A DNA stretch of 56,273 bases, from NCBI GenBank assembly GCA_045644765.1, contig JAZRHM010000027.1, positions 1 to 56,273 of the forward strand, written 5' to 3'. Positions 1 to 9,070 of the stretch are shown here, one piece after another (the first letter of the stretch is position 1; every line of letters begins with the position of its first letter). Source of the stretch: JAFTYO01 sp045644765. Lineage in GTDB: Bacteria; Pseudomonadota; Alphaproteobacteria; RF32; CAG-239. The translations under genes were made by a program, and so were the position numbers. The notes beneath the pieces are model-generated. The model was not told where the DNA came from. It did not search any database and worked only from the letters and a program-made list of their open reading frames with translations.

Positions 1-1
1 C

Positions 2-1372
2 TCAAAAGATGGTAACAAAGAAGTAAAGTCAAGTTCGGACGGCTTTACCACTATAACACGTTCGCAAAACTATAACTTTAAGTTTAATTGCAACGAAAAA
101 GTGGTTTCAGCAACCGGATATGACAGAGAAACTTACGGTGACACATTGTTTGTTTATTCTTCAATCAATAACATTACATATAATAAATGTGATGTTAAAA
201 AGAATGAAGTAAAATCAAACGCAGATTCGACTGTTTATGACGTTGTCCTCTATTTTAACGTAGACGTGAAACGTGAAGAAGAGAAAACAAAATCTGCTCC
301 GGAAACTCATGTTGTTGCTGTTCCTTATGCTCGTGTCTTAAAACATGAGGATAAGCTGATAGTGAAAGAATATGTTGATGTAAAAAGGGAAATCGTTGAT
401 GCAAATACGGAAGAAATTTCGTGGACGGAGATAGAAATTTGGAGTGTGGGCGGAGAAAAAAGAACTCCGATGAGCTACAAACTTTATCGCAATTTCAACG
501 AACCAGCTTTGCAATGGATTTATACAACCAACGCAAATTACATTACAAGAGCATCAGGAAACGAATATGTAAAGGAAACAAGTTCCGCTGACGGAAATTG
601 GACGGTTACGACACGTTATGAGAAGTATATATCTTCTGCTGATAACGGAGCAAATTCGTTTAACAATGTTTATTCGTACAACTATCAGAAGGCTGTTTAT
701 CAGAACGAGTATTATCGTTTGGTTTTTGACTATGGAACATGGGAAATTACCGAAGGATTGTCGGAAGTTAGTTCAACATCATATGAAATGGAAAATAACG
801 GAGCCCTATATAATGTTTTTGATTATGTAAACAATATATCGGTAGTTTATTCTTTAACTGATGATAACTATTCTTCTGATGCTCAGGCTAATGCTAAAAT
901 AGCGATAGAAAAACCGGTTGATAAGACTACCCCTGAAGATTGGGGTAAAATTATCGGAGCCGGAATTTCAGCTGTTCCTGCAGATGATGAAAATGGTACA
1001 TATGCTAAAAAATGTTTATGTATCCGAACCGAAAATGGTGCAGTTTCTGTTGTCTTTGACATGAATACAACTGTTCCTGCTTTGGATAAAATCTTAAGTG
1101 GAAACTTTGTAGAAGGAAGTTATGATGCAACATACAACAGTGGTGTGTATTATAACGGAAATTGGGAGCCTGCAATTGCTAAGGATATGAGTGATCGAAT
1201 TGCATATTATCAAGGTGATACTTGTATGCGTAACATTCGTCACACAACCTTGCAACGTTGGAATTGGAGAAATGGCAACATGTCAACAGTTGTTGATGGT
1301 TATAAATTCTCAGTTTCAAATGACGTTTTAACAGTTTATTACAATAGTAAAATTGTGATGCAATTACGTTAG
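2..1372 (+). CDS. 3' part of an unknown, probably surface or secreted protein
   Basis: The reading frame is open from the first bases of the window, so the true start lies upstream; the GTG at 101 is only an internal codon. The visible part is about 456 residues, rich in Tyr, Asn, Ser and Thr, with short beta-strand-like stretches and no long hydrophobic segment. That composition suits an exported or surface protein. I recognise no domain and see no autotransporter beta-barrel signature at the C-terminus, which ends in MQLR. A strong hairpin terminator follows about 50 bp after the stop. Function unknown; the frame itself is secure. Confidence 0.7.
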   Translation, partial: SKDGNKEVKSSSDGFTTITRSQNYNFKFNCNEKVVSATGYDRETYGDTLFVYSSINNITYNKCDVKKNEVKSNADSTVYDVVLYFNVDVKREEEKTKSAPETHVVAVPYARVLKHEDKLIVKEYVDVKREIVDANTEEISWTEIEIWSVGGEKRTPMSYKLYRNFNEPALQWIYTTNANYITRASGNEYVKETSSADGNWTVTTRYEKYISSADNGANSFNNVYSYNYQKAVYQNEYYRLVFDYGTWEITEGLSEVSSTSYEMENNGALYNVFDYVNNISVVYSLTDDNYSSDAQANAKIAIEKPVDKTTPEDWGKIIGAGISAVPADDENGTYAKKCLCIRTENGAVSVVFDMNTTVPALDKILSGNFVEGSYDATYNSGVYYNGNWEPAIAKDMSDRIAYYQGDTCMRNIRHTTLQRWNWRNGNMSTVVDGYKFSVSNDVLTVYYNSKIVMQLR

Positions 1373-1420
1373 AGTTTGATAGTAGACAACCCTTTGTTTC
1401 ACCCTTAAGGTATGAATTTA

Positions 1421-1457
1421 AAAAAACACGATATTCATTTGGAATATCGTGTTTTTT
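1421..1457 (+). terminator. Intrinsic terminator after the first gene
   Basis: A perfect 16-bp stem (1421-1436 with 1442-1457) closes a 5-nt loop, with A-rich and T-rich ends, so it could work in both directions. It ends the transcript of the gene that stops at 1372. Confidence 0.85.
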
Positions 1458-1569
1458 GTATATTTATAATCTGACGTGTGATTTAAAAATTATAGCAGAT
1501 TAACAGTTACTTCTATATTTTTTAAACAATAAAATCATCCTTATTTTTTTTGCGTGCAATCCTTATAAC

Positions 1570-1790
1570 TTGTCACCCCTCCGAACGAAAACACTTTTAT
1601 TGTTACCCCTCGTTTTCGTTAAGAAAACGTCAAGGAGTCTTCGAATTAGTGTAAAAAATCGGTAGATGCCTTGACCTCACTCCGTTCGGAGGCATGACAT
1701 AAACTAGAATCGTCATCGCTCGTTTTCGTTAAGAAAACGTCAAGGTGTCTTCGGATTAATTAAAAAAATCTCTCATCAAAAGCAATGTTC
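1570..1790. repeat. Cluster of palindromic intergenic repeats (copy 1)
   Basis: This 590-bp gap holds at least three hairpin units of one family. The unit at 1658-1698 is identical over 41 bp to 41037-41077. Two further units, near 1604-1645 and 1711-1757, share a core (cgttttcgttaagaaaacg) and a conserved tail (gtcttcgaattag or a close variant). The same family is clustered at 40.9-41.3 kb. No coding sequence is seen here. The units resemble dispersed palindromic elements of the REP type. Confidence 0.75.
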
Positions 1791-1844
1791 GTTGGGAAAA
1801 CTAATTGAAATATGATTCAATAAAACTTTAAATAAGACACCACT

Positions 1845-1872
1845 AAAAAGGCGAGAAATCCTCGCCTTTTTT
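1845..1872. terminator. Orphan intrinsic terminator
   Basis: An 11-bp stem containing ggcgag/ctcgcc, with a 5-nt loop and a T run. It closely resembles the terminator after the large autotransporter at 46.5 kb, down to the following gatg, yet no gene ends just before it. It may be a remnant of a lost gene end or may block read-through. Confidence 0.65.
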
Positions 1873-1898
1873 GATGTTATGTTTACGAAAAAAAAAAC

Positions 1899-1927
1899 TT
1901 GACAAATATATCATACTACATTAGCAT
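1899..1927 (+). promoter_or_regulatory. Predicted sigma-70 type promoter
   Basis: TTGACA at 1899-1904, a 17-nt spacer, then TAGCAT at 1922-1927. It lies about 37 bp ahead of the gene starting at 1964, which has no clear Shine-Dalgarno sequence. Confidence 0.5.
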
Positions 1928-1963
1928 GTAGCACAGAAATCAATTATTTAATTCATAAACATT

Positions 1964-2893
1964 ATGGCACAAAATTATTTACGTGAGGTATCCGCTGATA
2001 GGCAGTGGGATATCATGTGCGCTGTTATCAATCGTGATGGCGTTAACGATGAAAAAATCATCCAAATGATTCAAGACGGTTATTCCGTTGACATTGCTTT
2101 TTGTGAGTTATTGTATAGGCTTGGTAGAAATGATCTTATTAAGCAACTTGTTGCTTATGATGAAAATCTTTACTACGAATGGTATGTCCGCTCTCAGAAA
2201 ATGCTTCTTTTAGAAAAAGCTTTGGGTAAGGAAGAGGCCCATAAACTCAGACAAGAGTTGATCGATGCTCATCAAAAAGAAATTGATGAGAAGAAACGGA
2301 AAGAAAAAGAAGAGAAGTTAATACAACTCAAAGAGTTATACAGCTCTTTCGGACTTGATGATTATTTCTATAAACAACTTATAAAAGCTGACTTGTTATC
2401 AGTTGCTCTTGAGCATTTTGAGGACAATTACGAAGTAAAAAGATCTATCATTCTAGAAATAGCTAAAAGAAATAGCAGATACTTGTATCGCAAAACTTCT
2501 TTTGAAGACTTTTTTCAATGTGGCGTGTTCGATTTGTTATTAAAAGGTTTGACGCTAGTATCTAAGAATGAACAGATTTTTTGGCTCAACAAAATTGTTC
2601 AATCTGATGAAGGATTGTTAGCTTTAATGAACTCTTGGCTATCTGAGGTTCATGTCAAGTTGGTTGAGAAAGAAAAACTTGTTGACATAGAAAAACTTAA
2701 AGAACGTGTGAAAAAATTTGGAGAAAAAGGCTATCGTTATCTTTTGGATACTAACCAATTGACCGAAAAAGATTTTGAGGAATATTGCAAGATTAAACCG
2801 GAGATTTCGAAAATCTACTTCAGATTTAATAAAAGCGTATTTTGGATGATTAAAAACGGATACTTTAAGTATTTATACTTTAAGTATTTGTAA
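1964..2893 (+). CDS. Unknown helical protein
   Basis: A 309-residue protein that I do not recognise. It has no signal peptide or membrane segment, so it is probably cytoplasmic. It is rich in Lys, Glu and Leu and looks wholly helical, with a charged coiled-coil-like stretch around residues 95-125. The C-terminus repeats FKYLYFKYL, a tiny in-frame duplication. The start is the first ATG after a good promoter; no ribosome binding site is evident. In style it recalls the helical-repeat protein at 34.5 kb, but I cannot show homology. A terminator follows. Confidence 0.75.
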   Translation: MAQNYLREVSADRQWDIMCAVINRDGVNDEKIIQMIQDGYSVDIAFCELLYRLGRNDLIKQLVAYDENLYYEWYVRSQKMLLLEKALGKEEAHKLRQELIDAHQKEIDEKKRKEKEEKLIQLKELYSSFGLDDYFYKQLIKADLLSVALEHFEDNYEVKRSIILEIAKRNSRYLYRKTSFEDFFQCGVFDLLLKGLTLVSKNEQIFWLNKIVQSDEGLLALMNSWLSEVHVKLVEKEKLVDIEKLKERVKKFGEKGYRYLLDTNQLTEKDFEEYCKIKPEISKIYFRFNKSVFWMIKNGYFKYLYFKYL

Positions 2894-2902
2894 AAACAAA
2901 TT

Positions 2903-2960
2903 AGCCACCCGCTTATAAAGAATATCATTTTGATATGTCTTTAAAGCCGGTGGTTTTTTA
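2903..2960 (+). terminator. Terminator with extended hairpin
   Basis: The outer stem pairs ccacc with ggtgg. Inside it sits a palindrome (atatcattttgatat), and a T run follows. It separates the unknown gene from the U32-family gene. Confidence 0.6.
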
Positions 2961-3027
2961 TTGTCTTGACAAACTTGATAATTGGCAATAATTTACACAA
3001 AAATAATGCTGATTTTGGGAAAAATAT

Positions 3028-5292
3028 ATGAAACAAGAATTGTTGGCACCTGCCGGCGATATTGAAGCCGGATATGCGGCTTTATACTACGGCGCTGATG
3101 CTGTCTATTTGGGTTTGCAGAAGTTTTCTGCTCGTGCGACGGCAACTAATTTTGATGAGAATAGCCTAAATCAATTTACGGCATATGCTCATCATTTGGG
3201 GCGTAAAGTTTATGTTGCTATTAATACGGTTTTGCAAGAGGCAGAATTAAACGACTTGCTGAAAACTCTGGATATTTGTTCAAAATGTAAAATTGATGCC
3301 GTTATTTTACAAGATTTGGGTGTGGCTCGTGTTATAAAAAAATCTTATCCGGAATTGGAACTTCATGCCAGCACACAAATGGCAGTCCATAACAAAGAAG
3401 GGGCAATGTTTTTGCAAAAACAAGGCTTTTCCAGAGTTGTGTTGGCCAGAGAATTAACTCTTGCCGAAATTAAAGAAATTGCAGCAATTGAAGGATTGGA
3501 AACCGAAGCTTTTATTCATGGTGCTTTATGTTATTCTTATAGCGGTTTATGCCAATTTTCGGCACTTGAAACAGGAAGAAGTGCAAACAGAGGAAAATGT
3601 CTGTATCCGTGTCGAGCCTGTTTTGAAAAAAACGGTCAACATAAACACTTTTTTTCAATGAAAGATATGGCATTAGGAGAAGATGTCTTAAAAATGCCCG
3701 TAACTTCTCTTAAAATTGAAGGACGTAAAAAAAATGCTCTTTATGTTGCCGCAGTGACAGACTATTATCGTCATATTTTAGACGGGAAGGGTGCTGATTA
3801 TAAAAAAGAAGAAAATATTAAGCAGATTTTTTCTCGCCCGTGGTGTAAATTTCACTTCAACGGTAAAAATAAAAATATTATAGATCGTGATTTTGTCGGA
3901 CATCGAGGGCTTTTGATAGGAAAAATAAATAAGATTTCAAAATTTGGTATTGAATTAGAATTAAACCATAATATAGGTCGCTATGACGGTTTGCAAATAG
4001 ATGTAAAAGGAAGTGAAAAACCGTTTGGATTTTCAGTGCAAAATATTATACTTAACGGAAAAAGTGTATTTGAAGCTAAAAAGGGTGATTTTGTTCAAAT
4101 TGAACTACCTAAAAAACATCCGTTTCTTGAAAAATCATTAAATGTATATTTAGCATCTTCAACTGAGGTTAAGGGCTCTTATGTGTATCAAAAGCCAAAA
4201 CCAAATGAGTTTTTGAATGTTTCAGGGGTTGAAGTTTTAGTTGAGGTTAGCGCTTCTAACATATTGGCAAAATGTGATAATTTTACTTGTTCGATTGATG
4301 GGCGTTTTGAAAAAGCAAATGATGTTACAAAAGTTGAAGAAGCTTTCAAACAATCTTTTGAAAAGACAGGTGGAACTGAATTTAGGTTAAATTCTTTATC
4401 GATTAAAAATCCGGAAGGGTTATTTGTACCTGTTTCGAAAATCAATGATTTAAGACGTAAACTGTATGAAACAATAAATATCAATCATAAACAAGGAACA
4501 TTGCCTCATCTAAGCGTAAAAGAACAGCATATGTCTCAAAAGTGGGCAATTAAAACTGATAATATTGATTGTTTGCAAGATATAAATTTGGCAGATTTTG
4601 CAGAAATTGTTTATCTTATAAATCCTAAAACAAATATTTCTGATATTAAAAAACTACCTAAAAACAAAGTTCGTATAGCCTTGCCGGAGGTTTGCCGTCA
4701 TCCGAAAGTATTTGCTTCTTTGGTAAATTCGTTAATTGAGAGCGGATACAAAAAATGGGAGATAGGAAACTATTGGGCATTAGAAGTTATTCCTTTGGGA
4801 AAAATTGATGTTTCTTTATCACCATCTATATATATGCTAAACACACAAGCTATTGAACATGCTAAAGAAATTGGAATTCAAAAAATTTGTTTTGCAACTG
4901 AAGATACAAAAGAAAATATTAAAAAACTTGTTGAAACTTCGTCTTTAACTACATGTTTTGTGGTATATCAAGACGCTCCGTTGTTTACAAGTGTAGGATG
5001 TATACGAGATTATGACTGTAAAAGCTGTACACAACAACTCGAAAAATATGAACTTACCAAAGATGGTAAAAAGTATGTTGCCGTTTCTCATAATTGTCAA
5101 CTGATGCTCTTTAATGATAAGCCTCTATGTTTCGCAGACGAGGCAAAAGAAATAAAAGCTGATTTTTATCGTATAGATTTTTGTTATAAACAATATAGTT
5201 CGGAAAATGTGAAACATATTGTATCTGAAGTTATGAAATTCAAAGATGTTAAATGTTGCGTTAAGGCAAATATAAACAGTCAAAAAATATGA
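3028..5292 (+). CDS. rlhA: U32-family protein, RlhA-like (23S rRNA C2501 hydroxylation)
   Basis: A 754-residue member of the U32 'peptidase' family. It opens with the typical LLAPAGDIEAGYAALYYGAD and carries the family signature FIHGALCYSYSGLC at about residues 161-174. A second Cys group (GKCLYPC) follows, and more Cys lie near the C-terminus (CKSCTQQ). Length and the long C-terminal extension fit the RlhA/YdcP branch (U32 plus DUF3656) better than the roughly 450-residue TrhP branch. In E. coli RlhA is needed for 5-hydroxycytidine at C2501 of 23S rRNA. The start follows a GGGAAAA ribosome binding site. The family call is firm; the exact substrate is inferred. Confidence 0.85.
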   Translation: MKQELLAPAGDIEAGYAALYYGADAVYLGLQKFSARATATNFDENSLNQFTAYAHHLGRKVYVAINTVLQEAELNDLLKTLDICSKCKIDAVILQDLGVARVIKKSYPELELHASTQMAVHNKEGAMFLQKQGFSRVVLARELTLAEIKEIAAIEGLETEAFIHGALCYSYSGLCQFSALETGRSANRGKCLYPCRACFEKNGQHKHFFSMKDMALGEDVLKMPVTSLKIEGRKKNALYVAAVTDYYRHILDGKGADYKKEENIKQIFSRPWCKFHFNGKNKNIIDRDFVGHRGLLIGKINKISKFGIELELNHNIGRYDGLQIDVKGSEKPFGFSVQNIILNGKSVFEAKKGDFVQIELPKKHPFLEKSLNVYLASSTEVKGSYVYQKPKPNEFLNVSGVEVLVEVSASNILAKCDNFTCSIDGRFEKANDVTKVEEAFKQSFEKTGGTEFRLNSLSIKNPEGLFVPVSKINDLRRKLYETININHKQGTLPHLSVKEQHMSQKWAIKTDNIDCLQDINLADFAEIVYLINPKTNISDIKKLPKNKVRIALPEVCRHPKVFASLVNSLIESGYKKWEIGNYWALEVIPLGKIDVSLSPSIYMLNTQAIEHAKEIGIQKICFATEDTKENIKKLVETSSLTTCFVVYQDAPLFTSVGCIRDYDCKSCTQQLEKYELTKDGKKYVAVSHNCQLMLFNDKPLCFADEAKEIKADFYRIDFCYKQYSSENVKHIVSEVMKFKDVKCCVKANINSQKI

Positions 5293-5361
5293 TAAAAAAC
5301 TTGATATAAAAAAATAAAAGTATAATATGAGGCTAATTTATAATTAATTTTGAGAAAGACA

Positions 5362-6099
5362 ATGAAAGAAGAAAAAAAAGAAACATTTGGGGAAACTGTT
5401 AAAACTGTTGTATATGCTGTTTTAATTGCTGTGGTTATAAGAAGTTTGTTGTTTGAACCATTCAGAATTCCATCAGGTTCAATGTATCCGACTTTGGAAG
5501 TTGGAGATTATTTGTTTGTTTCAAAATATACATATGGATATTCTAAACACTCTTTCCCTGCAAGTTTAGCTCCGATTAAAGGTCGTATTTGGGCTTCAGA
5601 ACCTAATAGAGGGGATATTGTAGTGTTTAAGTTTCCCGTTGATAATAAAACTGATTTTATTAAAAGAGTGATCGGACTTCCTGGAGATACCGTAGAAGTA
5701 AAAAAAGGAATATTGTATATAAATGATAAACCGGTTGAGAGAAAAGAAATCGGAAATTATAAAATAGATGAATTTACGATTAGACCGGAGATTTATACAG
5801 AGTATGAAGAAACGTTACCTAATGGTATAAAACATCGCATTTTAGAAATATCTGATCATGAAAGACAGGTGGATAACACAACAAAGGTTACTATACCCGA
5901 AGATCATTATTTTGTTATGGGAGATAATCGTGATCGCTCTGATGATAGTCGTGTCAGTGTTGGTTTTGTTCCAAAAGAAAATTTGGTCGGAAAAGCTCGG
6001 TTTTTATTTTTCTCGCACAATGATAAAGGTGCTTGGTATAAACCATGGACTTGGCCAAAGATGATTCGTTGGTCTAAAATTTTTAATTCATTACATTAG
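5362..6099 (+). CDS. lepB: Signal peptidase I
   Basis: This membrane protease removes signal peptides from exported proteins. Numbered from the ATG at 5362, one membrane segment (about residues 14-31) is followed by the box with nucleophile Ser40 (IPSGSMYPTL). The general base is Lys101 (FIKRVIGLPGD), and the box GDNRDRSDDSR follows near residue 195. The length of 245 residues is typical of alphaproteobacteria. A TTG at 5350 is an alternative start, but the ATG is better placed after GAGAAAG. It is first in lepB-rnc-era, 9 bp before rnc. Confidence 0.96.
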   Translation: MKEEKKETFGETVKTVVYAVLIAVVIRSLLFEPFRIPSGSMYPTLEVGDYLFVSKYTYGYSKHSFPASLAPIKGRIWASEPNRGDIVVFKFPVDNKTDFIKRVIGLPGDTVEVKKGILYINDKPVERKEIGNYKIDEFTIRPEIYTEYEETLPNGIKHRILEISDHERQVDNTTKVTIPEDHYFVMGDNRDRSDDSRVSVGFVPKENLVGKARFLFFSHNDKGAWYKPWTWPKMIRWSKIFNSLH

Positions 6100-6108
6100 A
6101 GATATTTC

Positions 6109-6774
6109 ATGGAAAAACTTGAACATATTTTAGGTTATAAGTTTAATAATAAAGAGCTATTAAAACAAGCTTTAACTCATAGTAGCAAGACAAGAAATAT
6201 ATCTAAAAACTATGAAAGATTGGAGTTTTTAGGTGATAGAGTTTTAGGGGTGGCAATGGCTCACTTGTTGTTTAATATGTTCAAAAAAGATGCTGAAGGA
6301 GATTTATCTCCCAGACACACCCGTTTAGTCAGAAAAGAAACAGTTGCTCAGGTTGCCTTAAAATTGCAATTAAACAATTATATTATAGCAGAAAATAAAG
6401 ATTTATGCTTAAATGAAAATGTTTTGTGTGATGTAGCTGAAGCTATTATCGGTGCAATCTGTATAGATAGTGGTTTTGAAATGGCTATTAATTTTGTTGA
6501 TAAGCATTGGAAGTATTTAATCAACTCAGATCAAGCTCCGATAAGAGACTGTAAAACAATGTTGCAAGAGTTGGCTCATAAGCACAAATCTGATAATCCT
6601 ACTTACGAGTTAGTTAGAAAAGAAGGATCAGAGCATGAACCGTATTTTTTTGTAAAAGTTGTTGTTGATGGGGTGGGGGAAGCTGTCGGAAGCGGCAAAA
6701 ATAAAAAATTGGCAGAACAAGATGCAGCTTTAAGGCTGATTAGAGTTTTGGAAAGTGAAAATGGAAAACAGTAA
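6109..6774 (+). CDS. rnc: Ribonuclease III
   Basis: Double-strand-specific endoribonuclease of rRNA and mRNA processing. The signature ERLEFLGD lies at residues 36-43, giving the acidic metal-binding residues. A second acidic site is in CDVAEAIIGAI near residue 105. A double-stranded RNA binding domain fills about residues 150-218. The length of 221 residues is standard. Its end overlaps era by 14 bp, so the two are translationally coupled. Confidence 0.97.
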   Translation: MEKLEHILGYKFNNKELLKQALTHSSKTRNISKNYERLEFLGDRVLGVAMAHLLFNMFKKDAEGDLSPRHTRLVRKETVAQVALKLQLNNYIIAENKDLCLNENVLCDVAEAIIGAICIDSGFEMAINFVDKHWKYLINSDQAPIRDCKTMLQELAHKHKSDNPTYELVRKEGSEHEPYFFVKVVVDGVGEAVGSGKNKKLAEQDAALRLIRVLESENGKQ

Positions 6775-7666
6775 GGAAACAAGAGCCGGTTTTGTAAGTT
6801 TGATAGGAGCACCAAATGCCGGAAAATCTACAATTACGAATAATTTTGTAGGCTCAAAAGTGTCTATTGTGTCTCCAAAAGCTCAAACAACCAGAACTAT
6901 TGTTAAAGGTATCGGAATTTATGATAATACACAAATAGTGTTTTTAGATACACCGGGAATTTTTAAGCCTAAACGCCGTCTGGATAGGGCAATGGTGGCA
7001 TCTGCTTGGAGTGGTATGAATGATGCTGATATTGTGGTTTTGGTTGTTGATGCAAAGAAAGGTTTTGATGATCAAACTCAATCTATTGTCAGCAAACTTA
7101 ATAAAAATAAAATTGAAGCCGTTTTGGTTCTAAATAAGGTAGATTTAATTCAAAAAGAAAAACTTTTAGAGTTAAGTGCGAAAATAAATGCGACCGGTAA
7201 TTTTAGCCAAACATTTATGGTGTCGGCTTTAACAGGGCAAAATATTGAGGATTTTTATAAATATTTAGCTGATAATTTACCTGAAAGCCCTTGGTATTAT
7301 CCCGAGGATCAAATTTCTGATATGCCGTTAAAACTTTTAACTGCAGAAGTTGTAAGAGAAAAACTGTTTTTATATTTAAGACAAGAATTACCTTATGCAA
7401 TAACGGTTGAACCCGAATTATGGGAAAGAAGAGAAGATGGCTCGGTCAGAGCCGAAATGACTATATATGTTGAACGAGATAGTCAAAAGACCATAGTTTT
7501 AGGAAAAGGCGGTTCTATGATTAAGAAAATAGGACAATCGGCAAGACGTGAGTTAGAAGAAATGTTGGAAGAAAGAATACATTTGTTCTTATTTGTAAAA
7601 GTGCGTGAAAATTGGGGTGATGACCCCGCACGTTATACTGATTGGGGCCTGAATTTTAATAGCTAA
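6761..7666 (+). CDS. era: GTPase Era
   Basis: An essential GTPase that binds the 3' end of 16S rRNA in 30S maturation. G1 is GAPNAGKST (residues 16-24), G3 is DTPG, G4 is NKVD and G5 is SAL. The C-terminal KH domain includes VLGKGGSMIKKIG. The ATG at 6761 has GGAAAG upstream and is preferred to the GTG at 6755. The last 49 bp, encoding DDPARYTDWGLNFNS and the stop, recur at 9606-9654 with only synonymous changes, which suggests DNA was inserted at the 3' end of this gene. Confidence 0.97.
   Translation: MENSKETRAGFVSLIGAPNAGKSTITNNFVGSKVSIVSPKAQTTRTIVKGIGIYDNTQIVFLDTPGIFKPKRRLDRAMVASAWSGMNDADIVVLVVDAKKGFDDQTQSIVSKLNKNKIEAVLVLNKVDLIQKEKLLELSAKINATGNFSQTFMVSALTGQNIEDFYKYLADNLPESPWYYPEDQISDMPLKLLTAEVVREKLFLYLRQELPYAITVEPELWERREDGSVRAEMTIYVERDSQKTIVLGKGGSMIKKIGQSARRELEEMLEERIHLFLFVKVRENWGDDPARYTDWGLNFNS
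7618..7666 (+). repeat. Direct repeat, left copy (3' end of era)
   Basis: 49 bp that match 9606-9654 at 44 positions; the first 30 bp are identical. It forms the functional end of era and may be an attachment-site half. Confidence 0.85.
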
Positions 7667-7679
7667 GGTGAAGTTTGGA

Positions 7680-7988
7680 TTATTCCTTATCTTCTGAGTT
7701 CAAAGGACTATCATTGTTATCAGATGTTTTTTCATCAGATAAAACATAATAAACCCAATTTATTTGAATTATCCAATATATAAGATATATTAAGCAAAAA
7801 GTTAGGCGATAATCATTATCAATATAACGACCATATGTCGAGTACTCTACGGCAAATAATACACCGTAAAAAAGTCCACTATCAATAAAAATTGAAATTA
7901 TTCCTCCTCCTATTTTTCCACAATATATCCATCCTAATCCTGGTAAAATTGTATTTAATACTGCAGCAACTCCGGCATCTTTTTCCAT
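7680..7988 (-). CDS. Small TM2-like membrane protein
   Basis: A 102-residue inner-membrane protein of unknown role. Its N-terminus (residues 7-30, VAAVLNTILPGLGWIYCGKI) resembles the TM2 domain, with a glycine- and proline-rich turn between hydrophobic segments. Further hydrophobic stretches lie at about 28-48 and 62-83, and the tail is acidic. The ATG has an excellent ribosome binding site (GAAAGGAAATTAAA). It lies 14 bp past the end of era on the opposite strand, and its 5' leader has attenuator-like pairing. Confidence 0.75.
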   Translation of the reverse strand: MEKDAGVAAVLNTILPGLGWIYCGKIGGGIISIFIDSGLFYGVLFAVEYSTYGRYIDNDYRLTFCLIYLIYWIIQINWVYYVLSDEKTSDNNDSPLNSEDKE

Positions 7989-8023
7989 TTTAATTTCCTT
8001 TCAGTAAGTTAAAAACAAAATAA

Positions 8024-8138
8024 CCACCTTGATTAGAGGTGGCAGGAAGTTCATACCTATTTATGGAAATAGTGTAGTATATTCAGTATAAAAATATACC
8101 TTATTAACTACCTTCCTGCCATAGGCAAAAAGGTAGTT
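8024..8138 (-). promoter_or_regulatory. Attenuator-like leader of the TM2-type gene
   Basis: Read on the minus strand, three stems compete. The first pairs 8138-8130 with 8114-8106 (9 bp). The second is a 10-bp long-range stem, 8121-8112 (tggcaggaag) with 8049-8040 (cttcctgcca). The third is a terminator-like hairpin, 8042-8037 with 8029-8024, followed by a T-rich run and the ribosome binding site. The second stem overlaps both others, so they cannot form together. That is the layout of a terminator/antiterminator switch; the ligand or signal is unknown. The rest of 7989-8345 also holds a weaker hairpin (about 8180-8213) and no gene. Confidence 0.45.
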
Positions 8139-8345
8139 TTACACCTGTAATTACACAGATAACCATAAGAGAGTATGAAATCTCACACCAATAATCAACT
8201 AGTGCGAGATTAGAGTATACTATGAAATAATAAGTGTCAAATATTATTTATAGTTTAGCAATATATTAGTTGAAGGTTATGGTATCTGTAAGTGTATTTT
8301 CAATCATTATATATTTTGAATTAAACAGTAAGTTTACTTTATAAA

Positions 8346-8582
8346 TTAATCTTTACTAATTTTACTCATAAGATATTTCATATCAATATTTAAGTAATTA
8401 GCAATTAAAATAACGGTATACAATGTGGGATGTTGAGTGAAATTTTCAATGTATAATATTGAACTTTTGCTCATGCCGATATCTTTAGCTAATTTATATT
8501 GAGTAATACCTAATTTAATGCGTTCTTCTTTCAGAACTGCAACAACTTTATTACTTATTTCTTGTGCATCTCTTTTATTCAT
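8346..8582 (-). CDS. XRE-family helix-turn-helix regulator
   Basis: A 78-residue protein made almost entirely of a Cro/C1-type DNA-binding domain. The helix-turn-helix is at about residues 26-46 (TQYKLAKDIGMSKSSILYIE). Small single-domain XRE proteins usually repress their own and a divergent promoter. The divergent lipoprotein operon starts about 80 bp away, with an inverted repeat over its promoter, so that is the likely target. Confidence 0.88.
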   Translation of the reverse strand: MNKRDAQEISNKVVAVLKEERIKLGITQYKLAKDIGMSKSSILYIENFTQHPTLYTVILIANYLNIDMKYLMSKISKD

Positions 8583-8600
8583 ACAATCACTATAAATTAC

Positions 8601-8636
8601 TTGACAATTTAACGATAGTTCTGTTTAATGAACTAT
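8601..8636 (+). promoter_or_regulatory. Promoter with overlapping operator for the lipoprotein pair
   Basis: TTGACA (8601-8606), an exact 17-nt spacer and TTTAAT (8624-8629) form a good promoter. A 7-bp inverted repeat (ATAGTTC 8615-8621, GAACTAT 8630-8636) straddles the -10 box. This is a likely operator for the divergent XRE protein. Confidence 0.65.
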
Positions 8637-8662
8637 TATTAAATTTATTTCGAGGAATGAAA

Positions 8663-9070
8663 ATGAAGAAGATTATATTTTTAATTTTATTAAATATATG
8701 CATAACGGGATGTGCGAGTATTGTTTCTGATACAACACAAAAAATTGCTGTAAACACATACCCTGATAATGCCGAAGTAACTATAACAAACTCTAGCGGA
8801 ACAGTACAAAAAATTATTACTCCACATATAGTTACACTTAAAAAATCTGATGGATATTTTAGTGGAGAAAGTTATAATCTAGTATTTGAAAAAGATGGAT
8901 ATATTCCACAGACTAAAGTTATCGAAAGTCATGTAAATGGCTGGTATGTATTTGGTAATTTCTTTTTTGGAGGTTTGATTGGTTGGTTACTTGTTGACCC
9001 AACTAGCGGTGCTATGTACAAATTAGAACCTAAAGAATTTAATATTCATTTGGAAAAGGAAGAACAATAA
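8663..9070 (+). CDS. PEGA-like lipoprotein
   Basis: A lipoprotein of about 135 residues. The lipobox ITGC follows a 14-residue hydrophobic signal. The mature part resembles a PEGA-type fold (VNTYPDNAEVTI then YNLVFEKDGYIPQTKVI). A hydrophobic Gly/Phe-rich stretch follows near residues 95-115. The ATG at 8663 is chosen because CGAGGA lies 7 nt upstream; the ATG at 8657 is too close. The stop overlaps the next start (TAATG). The role is unknown; it may be a membrane-anchored envelope protein controlled by the neighbouring XRE gene. Confidence 0.8.
   Translation: MKKIIFLILLNICITGCASIVSDTTQKIAVNTYPDNAEVTITNSSGTVQKIITPHIVTLKKSDGYFSGESYNLVFEKDGYIPQTKVIESHVNGWYVFGNFFFGGLIGWLLVDPTSGAMYKLEPKEFNIHLEKEEQ

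Noticed and set aside
1570..1790. CRISPR array
   Set aside because: The repeats are irregularly spaced palindromes with no unique spacers of uniform length and no cas genes in the window.
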